From Mikania micrantha (Eukaryota > Streptophyta > Magnoliopsida > Asterales > Asteraceae): a DNA stretch of 64,000 nt. Under the pieces are notes generated by a model. It was given only the letters and a program-made list of their open reading frames with translations, did no database searches and was not told the origin of the DNA. Where the stretch lies: assembly GCA_009363875.1 (NCBI GenBank), contig CM018692.1, forward strand, positions 446,501 to 510,500, given 5' to 3'. Numbering within the stretch: position 1 is the stretch's first letter; each line of letters begins with the position of its first letter. A program made the translations under genes and the position numbers. Below, one piece after another: positions 23,661 through 33,632 of the stretch.

Positions 23661-25329
23661 CCTTTTCTTTTCTTGTCTAGATTAATAGATTTTTTTAATT
23701 ATTTAGACTAATAAATAGATATATTGATAACAATCATCAGATCTGTTTCTATTAATTTGCATATGCTGGCCACGTCATCTTATCTGCAACATCGCATCTT
23801 GTCTTGGCCAAAGTGATTGATTTCTATCTCCCAATTTCATTCCCATGCGTTTATATGTTTGATGAACCGCTAGAAAAAGGCAAAATTTGATGAAATAGTT
23901 TTGCAAGTGAATGGCAAAATAATGGAAAAAGATTAAAATTATAACATGCGCAAACTAATTTCTACTGTCACCTAATACCGGCTTGCCTTTAATACGGATA
24001 AGATGAATGAAGAGGTTGGTTTAGGGAAATAAATAAATGTGACGTGTATGGATAGCAAGAAGCTTTGAAAATCTAATTTGCCGTATGGTGTGTGAAGCAG
24101 ATTGATTGGTTTATCATTCCTAATTCTCATGTCTCTTTGATTTTTGATAAATTAAGGTGCTAACCAAAAAAATGCAACTGACAGATGAAATCATTTTATA
24201 AAGTTCAATGATGTGGCATGCATGGAGTACTAATAACAATCATTAAAATAATAAAAAAAAATAAAAATAAAGAAGTTATTACGTATTTCTAAATTGTCAT
24301 TACAACTGTTGGTGCTGGTTAAATATGTAATAACTAGGTAACCTCTTATTTAATATGCCATTTTTCATATTTTAATTAATTAATTAGGAGCCTCAAACAT
24401 TGATTTGTGCAGGTTGTTTTGTTAAGACAACATAAGCATTAATTGTTATCTTCAGTCGACAAAATCGTATTTGTTGGATCACCCGGTGTTAGTAGAATGA
24501 TATGGTTTTCAATCTTACAACATTTTATTGTAAATTTAAAGCACATTATATGCGTTTTTACCATACTTTAATTAATTAACAAAATTTATATTTTTTCATC
24601 TAAAAAATGATTTTATTTTTTTTCTTCCAGTTAGCTACACAAACTAGTTTGTTTTAAATTTCATACTTTATAATTATGATTACATAATTATATTTTTAGT
24701 TATAATAATATTAATTTTTTTGTTAAAATACCATATTAACTATTTGTTACTCATACACTAATACTAATTACGTTATTCTTGATGTATTTTCAAACAACAA
24801 CCAACTTATAATATGTAAATTAGTTTGATTTATTTATATATAAACGGGTTTAACGGGTCAGGTTCGGGTTGACCCAAATCTATATTAACCCGGGTTAAGG
24901 TTGAAAACTTTGACACGAATAATTATATGGGTCGGGTTAGGGTTGCAAATTCAACCCACCAACCCGCAACCTGTTAACCCGCCAATCCGACACGATTGAC
25001 ACTCCTAAACGTTACTCAAAATCGGTCAAACCCATGCTAACTTGGATAAAAAGCCGAACCAACTTGTATTAACTTAGAACAACTCCATCCAACTCAATCA
25101 AGTCAAATTTTCATTGTTTTTCATCGATTTTTGATGTTTTTCTTTAATTATTGTTTGATTTTCGTTGATTCCATTAGGGTACCTTAGAAGACGAGAATTA
25201 AACCAATATTTGAGCATTTATTTTTTTTATTTATATTTATACTTTATCTATTATAAATAACAATATACTTATGATATATATCGACTAATACATGAGTTTA
25301 TTTAGGAGACACATTTAACAATCTGATGA
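23013..25329. other. Intergenic between protease and LTR retrotransposon
   Basis: The first few hundred bases are the protease 3' UTR and flank. A (TA)n run lies at 23596-23656. At 24840-25020 a degenerate repeat rich in 'cgggtt/aaccc' words (GGGTCAGGTTCGGGTTGACCC type) marks another decayed element. No gene was seen. Confidence 0.55.
23596..23656. repeat. (TA)n microsatellite
   Basis: About 30 uninterrupted TA units downstream of the protease gene. Confidence 0.97.
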
Positions 25330-25691
25330 TGTGACACCCCGTAATTTTCAGGTCAGCTTGTTATTTATTTAAATGTTTATTTAAATACTTTATGTACACG
25401 TGGCACTAGAATTAGATTAATTTAGTGTTACACGTGACACGACAGTACAAACATTGGCACATAACTAGATAATTTGAGGAATTATCGACGAACAGCACAC
25501 ACGTGTCACAACCCGCGAACGTTGGTGAACGTCAAGCACATTGTGTAGCACAACACCCGAAACCTCACGAAACACTCACACATTGAACTAGGAAGTTCAA
25601 ACGAGGCCAAACGATAGTTCGAAAACGTGAAAACGGCGACGAACGGATCAAACCCACTGAAATGGGCCTATTGGGCTCTTCAGGGGATCTG

Positions 25692-25816
25692 TCGCGCTAC
25701 GCGAAGGCCCACAAGGACCCTGTCGCGGTACGCGACAAGTGTGCGGGGGAAATTTAAACCCCGAAATCCCTCGCGCTACGCGAGAGACCTTCTTGAACAT
25801 GTCGCACTACGCGACA
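25692..25816. repeat. Four CG-rich short palindromes in the LTR
   Basis: Four inverted repeats share a TCGC..GCGA core around a CTA/GTA centre: 25692-25704 (5-bp stem), 25721-25737 (TGTCGCG GTA CGCGACA, perfect 7-bp stem), 25770-25784 (CTCGCG CTA CGCGAG, perfect 6-bp stem) and 25800-25816 (6-bp stem, ACTAC loop). The same set is at 33995-34119 in the 3' LTR. They could fold in the RNA or bind a dimeric protein; the role is unknown. Confidence 0.85.
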
Positions 25817-27201
25817 AGACCCAGTTCGCAGAATCTTTATTTAACCAAGATGTAATCATCACCAGCCACCCTAGCCTCTCATTTTCGATTCCAAGACACT
25901 CAAACTCGTCTCTTTCACCTGCAAATCACCATTTTCACCATTGGAAGCCATTTTTGAGGAGATTGAAGCTCAAGAACATTGAAGCAAGCCTTCTAGACCA
26001 CCACCCCTCATCACCACCTTCTTGCTCTTGACCCAAGACCACGAACCAGAGATTCCAGGGGCATCTTGAAGCCTTCCAACTCGATTTCGTCATCATTTTC
26101 GTGTTCAAGGAGCTTTAGAAGGTAGTCTTGCATCTCATATGGCTTAATATCACTATTACACACACACATGCAAGTGTTAAAACTCACATGCAAGCACCTA
26201 TAGTGCACATGCACGAATTTCATTTCTGGGTTTGATGATTTTGCTATGATTCTTGATGATCTAAGATGATTAGATGATGTTTTATGATGATCTAAGATGA
26301 TGGGGATAGACCATTGTGCTTAAAATGATGATTTTTGATGATATATATGCATGCATGTATGATCCATGATTATTGGAATGATTTTGAGTATATACAAATG
26401 TTTCTTGATGATGTTGGAATAAGACTTCATGGTTAGATTGGATTGAAATGGTTAAAAGGATGATTTTTGACAAGCTTTCTAATTATAGAAACTTTTTACA
26501 TATGAAAGGGTATTATGGATGATGTTAGCAACTTGCATGTATATAGATGTGTTATTAGAGTGATTTTATGATGAATTGAAGCTTAGGAATGTCATTTGAT
26601 TATTGAAATTGGTCATTTTAACAATGTTACTATATATAGTAACTTTGATGAATGAGATGTTGTTAAATGATGTTTTGGGTTATGTTGCCATGAATGATGT
26701 TAAGTGGGTTATTAAGATGATTGGTGACATGAAAATAGGATTAGAAATGTTAGAATGGTCATTTTATACAAAAACAATAAAGTTACTATATTTAGTAACT
26801 TTATTTTTACAAAAACTGATTTGTCAACGCGTTGTATGATTTAAGCATGCTAAATGGATTATTATGTTATAACATGATGAATAGATGCTAAGTTAGATGG
26901 TTTCCGATGTCACGTATGCTAAAAATGGAAACTTTCCATTTTAGGAACCTTTTGTATGCTAACATGTTATAAATGACTTATATGACCTTGTATGATGATG
27001 TGTTATGTGTTAACATGATCACGTAGGACAAATGAGCATGTTAGAACTATAAAACCGATATGCTTTGTGAATTTTCCAAAAATGGAAACTTACTATAAAT
27101 AGTAAGTTGTCCATAGACGCGACATGCGCGTCTTGCACACGACGAACACTTACACATTTGCTACACGATTCACAACCGTCACACGGTTCACCAACGGGTC
27201 G

Positions 27202-27345
27202 TTGACTTGACACGGTCAACTCTGGTCAAACACGGTCAATGTGGACCAACACAGTCAAACACGGTCACTGTGGACCAACACGAGCAAACACGGTCACTGT
27301 GGACCAACACGAGCAAACACGGTCATTGTGGACCGACACGGACAA
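27202..27345. promoter_or_regulatory. W-box-like cluster and 29-bp tandem repeat in the LTR
   Basis: Within 27202-27258 the hexamer TTGAC(C/T) occurs five times: 27202-27207 on the plus strand, and as GGTCAA or AGTCAA at 27214, 27224, 27234 and 27253. TTGACC/T is the WRKY-factor W box. A 29-bp unit (GTGGACCAACACGAGCAAAC plus nine bases) is then repeated in tandem, one copy more than in the 3' LTR. Whether it acts as an enhancer is inference; it lies two thirds of the way into the LTR. Confidence 0.55.
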
Positions 27346-28329
27346 ACATGAACAACCAAGGGTTGTCGGACACAAACACGAGCACAAACACAAACACTAG
27401 CACGGTCACTTACACAAACTCACGTACGGTATACGATATAGGTTGCCGGTGACCGACACGCCGTTCGAGCAGGAGCTTACGCTTGTTTTAATTCACGATC
27501 ACTAAGGTGAGTTTACGGCCCCTCTTTACTCTTTTTCAAACGCTTTTAAATAGGGAGAGAATACTAGTTGCATCAAGTCAAACATTATTGCTATTACAAA
27601 CATTTTTGTGTATGATGGTTTATTGGACAAACATGAAGTGTTGAACTCGTAACAAGCCCTCACAATGTCTTACGTTAATGTACGAACAACGTGGTAGGTT
27701 TGAATGGATCCATTAGGGAATGACTAACCCCACGGGGCACTATGTTGACTGGATGTCATAACCCGTGCAAACTCTGACCTAACTTGCTATGCATATGAGG
27801 CATAGCGGAGGCAAGGACAAACAAGTCTAGTTCGGTAGTGACGCACTGACACTTTGGGCCTAGGGCTCGGTACTAACATTTGATAAACAGCATGACACAC
27901 TTTCTTACTATATGTATATCAAAACCTGTGAACTCACCAACCATTGTGTTGACACTTTTTCTAACTTGTATTCTCAGGTAACTAGCGTGGCTAGCAGGAG
28001 GACAGGAGTGCACAAATTAAGGAACGAGCATTAGGAACTTACATGCATTCTGTCTTGTCATCTTAAAAACAATTTACTTTTATTCTGTTAAACAATGTTG
28101 TGTTAAACTATTTACATTTCCGCTGCATTTTGTCAAACATTTGATTTTTCCGCTATAATATGATATGATAACTTTTATTCCGCTGCAAACTATTTTATGA
28201 GTGTATGCTTCAAACTTTGGATTTGTAAACACATATAGAGGTGTTCTATATGACCTTGAGCTGTGATTCTGGCCACGTCACACCCACGTGGACTGACACC
28301 ACGAGTGGGAATTTGAGGGTGTGACAGAC

Positions 28330-28341
28330 TGGTATCAGAGC
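28330..28341 (+). other. Primer-binding site (initiator tRNA-Met)
   Basis: TGGTATCAGAGC, three bases after the 5' LTR end, is the standard plant LTR-retrotransposon site complementary to the 3' end of initiator methionine tRNA. It primes minus-strand cDNA. Confidence 0.95.
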
Positions 28342-29127
28342 CTTGGTTATGGAGAACTAGGTTTGCATGTAGTAGACTTAGACTATAGCCATTGCTCAAC
28401 TTTAGACACTACACTAGTTTCACACGACATATTATGTGCATAGTTTAACAATATGCTTTGCGATTTTATCGGATACTTACGAGCATACCTGTGGAACCCT
28501 TAGCGGGTGTTCATATCCGACTACGCTTGAGAACTGTGCGATGGGATTAGTGAAAGGACGAGCACAGGACGGAAGGGAACTCTTCAATGTTCTGAGGAAG
28601 ACAACACTAGTACGACCTAACTCGAATCGAACGCTTTTCCCAATCCCCATTCTTGAGCGTAAACCCAGTCAACTGACGTACACTTGCGGAACGGAACCTT
28701 AGTGACAGCACTCCAAAGATGAACTTCGAGCACTACTGTGATCATTAGCTTCAGATTGAAGGAACTAGAATGACTGTGTAAGATAAATTGACGATTATGG
28801 TGGCCAACGTAATCGTGAATTTATAAGTACATACGAATTCTAGCAAATTCAGATGGTAAGATACACCCATTAGGGAGACTGGGTAGCACACCGCTGCTAG
28901 TAGAGATCTGAGCTCCGCTACTTACACCGAGCAGTTTATTTCCCTATTGTATTGTTAGAACCTACATGAGCGAGCTAAGCTCATACACATCACTTTGGTA
29001 ATAGTGATCTTATAAAATTTGTTACTGTACTTTTGAAGAAACTGGTAATTTTTCCCTCTGCACATGCTAACACCCTACTGTCTCTAACGATAGGTAATAC
29101 AATATCTATTGTATATAGATATTACGA
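28342..29127 (+). other. Retrotransposon leader, non-coding
   Basis: The 0.8 kb between the primer-binding site and the gag start. The 88-codon frame at 28436-28702 has no known domain. Presumably untranslated leader carrying packaging signals, which cannot be located by eye. Confidence 0.6.
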
Positions 29128-30291
29128 ATGGCTGGTCAAGGAACGTATGTGCGTACAGACAACCAGGCAATCAGTTCTGCGGCTATCGAAGCTATGGTAG
29201 AACAACAGGTTAGAAAAGTCATTGCGGATCACGAGACTGCACGCCTGAACAGTGAAACAAGCAACGTGACTCACAACAGCAACTCGGAAGGATGTTCATT
29301 CAGAACCTTCACTAAATACAATCCTCATGTATTCAAGGGATCGGAAGGAGCGGTAGGACTGTTGCAATGGATTAAGAAGGTTGAGTCAACCTTCTGCTTG
29401 AGCAGGTGTTCTGAAAGGAATAAAGTAAAATTTGCTACCGGGACTTTTGAAGGACAGGCACTCACTTGGTGGAATTCGCACATCCAGACACTAAGTCTGG
29501 AGACTGCTAACTCAATCCCATGGGAAAACTTCGTCAAGATGTTGAAGAAAGAATATTGCCCTCCAAACGAAATCAAACAACCGGAGGGATTCTGGATTCA
29601 CAAAATGGAGGGATCCGAGATTGAACAATACACCGCTCGATTCCACGAGATGTGTGAACTGTACCCAGAAATGGTGACCCCAGAATACAAAAAGATTGAA
29701 CAATACATCAGTGGATTACCCGAACAGATCCAAGGCTTGGTTACTACGGAAGACCCCACACTCATTCAACCCACTATTTGTTTGGACCATTGTCTGATTG
29801 AACAAGCGGTAGCACAGGGTAAGCTACACAAGAGGAGTGAACACCTGAAACCCCAAGGGGCCAAGCGGAAGTGGGAGCCAATCAACAACAGGACCTTCTC
29901 ACCACAACAATCAACCCAACAGTTCCCCGCACCAACAAAAGTCTTTACTACCACTCAATTTGATGTTCAAGGCAAGAAAGTATACCAAGGTAACTACCCC
30001 AAGTGAAACAAATGCTCATACCATCACTTTGGCCCATGCAATAGGATCAAGTGTACTAGATGTGGGAAAAATGGACATATTACGAGGGAGTGTCGTGCCA
30101 ACCCGAGGCCAAACACAAGTAAAGTGACACCACAAAGGCGATGCTTCACCTGTGGCAAGCCTGGCCACATACGCCGGGACTGCCCACAAAACAAGAAAGC
30201 AGGAGGCAACGCTGCAAGGAGTAAGGCATTCGTAGTTGAATCTGGAAAAGCTAAAGATGATCCCAACATCATAACCGGTACGTTCCTTTAA
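29128..30291 (+). pseudogene. gag (capsid plus two zinc knuckles), interrupted
   Basis: The open frame 29128-30006 gives 292 aa with the retrotransposon gag (capsid) domain in its middle, including the TWWN and EQYTARFHEM segments typical of plant gypsy gag. A TGA at 30004-30006 then stops it. Reading on in the same frame, two CCHC zinc knuckles follow, at 30052-30093 (CTRCGKNGHITREC) and 30142-30183 (CFTCGKPGHIRRDC), then another stop near 30289. So the nucleic-acid-binding part is cut off from the capsid part. Neighbouring pol is also broken. Confidence 0.9.
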
Positions 30292-31992
30292 ATATGCAAG
30301 TGTATTATTTGATACCCTAGCCGATAGGAGTTTTTGTATATAGTGAATTTGGTAAATTACTTAATGTTACCTCAACACTACTAGATTATAAGTATGCCAT
30401 AAAGTTAGCCGACGACAAGCTGATCGAAACGCAACACGTTTTCCGAGGATGCGTCATGGTATTGACGGATCACGAGCCCGTAACCGATTTAATGCCGGTG
30501 ACTCTCGGGAGTTTCGATGAGGACATTGAAGCGGACCGGCTATCTGCAAATCAAGCTGAGATTGTGTGTAACGAGAAGATCGTGTGAGTGACGTTGCAAG
30601 ACGGAGAACAACTCTCGATTCATGGAGAACAACAGAGAATACCATTGAACATCATATCTTATATGTAAGCGAGCAAGTATCTACAGAAGGGATACTCTGC
30701 GATAACTAGCCCTCATCACTGAGCAACCAAAGGCTGAAAAGAAGATCGAGGACATAACTTTAGTCCGAAATTTCTCTGAAGTATTTCCTGAGGATTTACC
30801 GGGATTATCACCGAAGTGACAAATCGAGTTCCGAATAAACCTCACACTAGGAGCAACACCGATCGCTAAAGCTCCGTACCGACTAGCACCGACGGAGATG
30901 CAGGAGCTGTCTGACCAGTTGCAGGAACTATTAGACAAAGGATTTATCAGACCGAGTTTCTCGCCTTGGGGAGCACCGGTCTTATTTGTGAAGAAGAAAG
31001 ACGGATCATTCCGTATGTGTATCGACTACAGAAATCTGAACAAGGTGACGGTTAGGAATCGATACCCTTTAGCGCGAATAGACGATTTGTTTGGCCGACT
31101 GCAAGGGTCAAACTACTATTCAAAAATCAATTTGAGATCGGGTTACCATCAACTAAGGATACAGGAAAACGATATTCCTAAGACTGCCTTTAGAACCCGA
31201 TACGGACACTACGAGTTTATGGTTATGACGTTCGGACTGACCAACGCACCCGCTGTATTCATGGATCCCATGAATAGAGTGTGCAAGCCATATCTTAATA
31301 AATTCGTAATAGTGTTCATTGACGGTGTTCTGATCTATTCGAAGAACCAGATAGAATATGCTAAACACCTAAGGCTAGTCTTGGAGTTATTGAAGAAGTA
31401 ACAACTGTACGCGAAGTTTTCAAAGTGTGATTTTTGGATTCGCAAAGTCCAATTTCATGGGCATGTGGTTAACGAGCAAGGGATACATATAGACCCAGCC
31501 AAAATTGAAGCCATCAAGAACTGGGAAGCACCTAAGACTCCAACCGAGGTGCGACAGTTCATAGGACTGGCCGGGTACTACAGAAGATTCATCAAAGGAT
31601 TTCAAAGATTGCCCAATCACTAACCTCCCTAACACACAAAGACAAGAAGTTCGATTGGAGAAAGAAAACAAGAAACTGCTTTCAACTCGCTGAAACAGAA
31701 GCCATGCACTGCACCCATACTATCCTTGCCGGAAGGATGTGACGATTTCGTGGTATATTGCGACGCCTCGAAACAGGGACTCGGTTGCGTGCTGATGCAA
31801 CACGAGAAAGTTATAGCATACGCTTCACGACAACTGAAGGTGCATGAGAAGAACTACACAACTCATGACCTTGACTTGGGAGCCGTGGTGTTTGCTTTGA
31901 AGATATGACGACACTACCTATACGGCACGAAATGCACTATCTTTACCGATCATAAAAGCCTACAACACATCTTCGACCAGAAGGAGCTAAAT
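30292..31992 (+). pseudogene. pol: protease, reverse transcriptase, RNase H, with dead active sites
   Basis: Several frames carry recognisable pieces. The protease active-site motif, normally DTGA in this family, reads DTLA at 30311-30322 and is followed by a stop. Reverse transcriptase is open from 30898 to 31401 (IDYRNLN, LRSGYHQL, FGLTNAP, LIYSKN). The first catalytic Asp of motif A is Asn at 31129-31131 (SKINLRSG), and the second Asp of the FIDD box is Gly at 31324-31326 (FIDG). A TAA ends this frame at 31399-31401. At least two frameshifts lie between about 31600 and 31680. RNase H is open at 31726-31908 (YCDASKQGLGCV); its conserved HDLE segment reads HDLD at 31873-31875, and a TGA follows at 31906-31908. 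The product cannot be active. Confidence 0.92.
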
Positions 31993-33597
31993 ATGAGGCA
32001 ACGAAGATGGGTCGAACTCATCGGCGATTATGATTGCGCCATCAAGTACCATCCCGGTAAAGCAAACGTAGTGGCCGATGCGTTGAGTCGGAAAGAGACA
32101 ACAAAACGAGTGCGTGCTCTACAACTCACGATTCATTCTGAACTACCAAATCAGATCCGAATCGCACAACAAGAAGCGCTGAAAACTGAAAATCTCACCC
32201 TAGAAGCCATGCGTGGTATGGATAAACAGATGAAAGTAAAGGATGACGGAGCTTACTACTTAATGGATCGAATTTGGATTCCACACTACGGGGGACTAAG
32301 AGAAGTAGTGATGGACGAAGCTCACAAGAGCCGGTATTCCGTACATCCGGGCTCTGACAACATGTATCACGACCTGAAGACAACCTACTGGTGGCCAAAC
32401 ATGAAAGCAGAAATAGCAACCTACGTGAGTAAGTGTTTAACATGCTCAAAGGTCAAGTTTGAGTACCAGAAGCCATCAGGGTTACTCCAACAACTGGAAC
32501 TACCAATGTGGAAATGGGAGCAAATTTCCATGGATTTCATCACTAAACTGCCGAAGACGGCCAGTGGTTGCGATACCATCTGGGTTATCGTAGACCGACT
32601 AACAAAGTCTGCACATTTCCTACCCATCAAGGAGACTGACAAGTTGGACAAACTCACTCGTATTTATCTGAAGGAAGTGGTCACTCGACATGGAGTGCCA
32701 ATCTCGATCATATCCGACCGCGACAGTCGATTCACGTCGCATTTCTGGAAGTCTTTGCATAAGGCTTTAGGCACGAGATTGGACATGAGTACCGCTTACC
32801 ATCCGCAAACGGACGGACAGAGTGAGCGAACCATACAGACACTAGAGGACATGCTCCGGGCATGTGTTATTGACTTTGGGAGTAGCTGGGAAACTCATCT
32901 ACCATTAGTTGAGTTTTCATATAATAACAGCTACCACACTAGCATCCAAGCTGCACCATTCGAGGCACTTTACGGACGTAAGTGTCGATCACCTATTTGC
33001 TGGGCGGAAGTTGGAGACAGCCAACTGACCGGTCCAGAACTGGTGCACGAAACGACTGAAAAGATCGTGCAAATACGTAAACGGATGGCAGCAGCTCGGG
33101 ACACACAGAAAAGTTATGCTGATAAACGACGCAAATCGTTAGAGTTCCAGGTGGGGGACAGAGTGTTACTCAAGGTCTCGCCTTGGAAGGGAGTCATACG
33201 GTTTGGCAAACGAGGAAAGTTGAACCCTCGTTACATTGGACCTTTCGAGATCACCAAATGAATAGGCCCTTTGGCCTACGAACTAAACCTGCCAGGTGAG
33301 CTGAGCAGCGTGCACAATGTATTTCATATCTCGAATCTTAAGAAGTGTTTGTCTGATGAGACACTTGTTATCCCTCTTGAGGAAATACAGATCGACGAAC
33401 GATTGAACTTCGTGGAAGAACCGGTGGAGATTATGGACCGGGAAACCAAAAAACTCAAACTCAGCAAGATACCAATAGTGAAAGTGCGATGGAATTCGCG
33501 ACGAGGACCAGAATTCACATGGGAACGTGAAGACCAGATGAAACAAAAGTACCCACACCTGTTCGCGGAACAGACAAACACTGGCAACGCAAGTTGA
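31993..33597 (+). pseudogene. Integrase and chromodomain-like tail, one in-frame stop
   Basis: The frame 31993-33261 (422 aa) holds the end of RNase H, the HHCC zinc finger (HKSRYSVHPG.. CLTCSK), and an integrase core with D, D and E of the DDE triad all in place (SMDFITKLP, IISDRDSRF, TIQTLEDML), then a GPY/F-type segment (NPRYIGPFEI). A TGA at 33259-33261 cuts off the last 108 codons (33271-33597), which read in the same frame into a chromodomain-like end (VRWNSRRGPEFTWERE). Unlike the upstream enzymes, the integrase catalytic residues are untouched. Chromodomains of this group steer integration into heterochromatin. Confidence 0.9.
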
Positions 33598-33622
33598 ATT
33601 TCGGGACGAAATTCTTTCTAAC

Positions 33623-33632
33623 AAGGGGAGGA
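33623..33632 (+). other. Polypurine tract
   Basis: AAGGGGAGGA directly before the 3' LTR, the primer site for plus-strand DNA synthesis. Confidence 0.93.

Larger units (their letters stand above)
25330..28326 (+). repeat. 5' LTR (2997 bp)
   Basis: Begins TGTGACACCCCG and ends GAGGGTGTGACA; start and end form an imperfect 9-bp terminal inverted repeat. Nearly identical to 33633-36600. It contains four CG-rich palindromes (25692-25816), a TATTTAA element near 25839 that could act as TATA box, a 29-bp tandem array (about 27240-27335), and a purine/pyrimidine mix with many 'gatgat' words (26220-26420). The 134-codon open frame at 25627-26031 is present in both LTRs but has no known domain, overlaps the palindromes, and is probably not a gene. 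Confidence 0.95.

Noticed and set aside
25627..26031. 134-codon open frame in the 5' LTR, also present at 33930-34334
   Set aside because: It is the same DNA repeated in both LTRs, so conservation is not evidence of coding. It runs through the CG-rich palindromes, has no domain, and its composition changes abruptly along its length.
29128..33597. Functional autonomous retrotransposon
   Set aside because: Multiple stops, frameshifts and catalytic replacements in protease, RT and RNase H rule this out.
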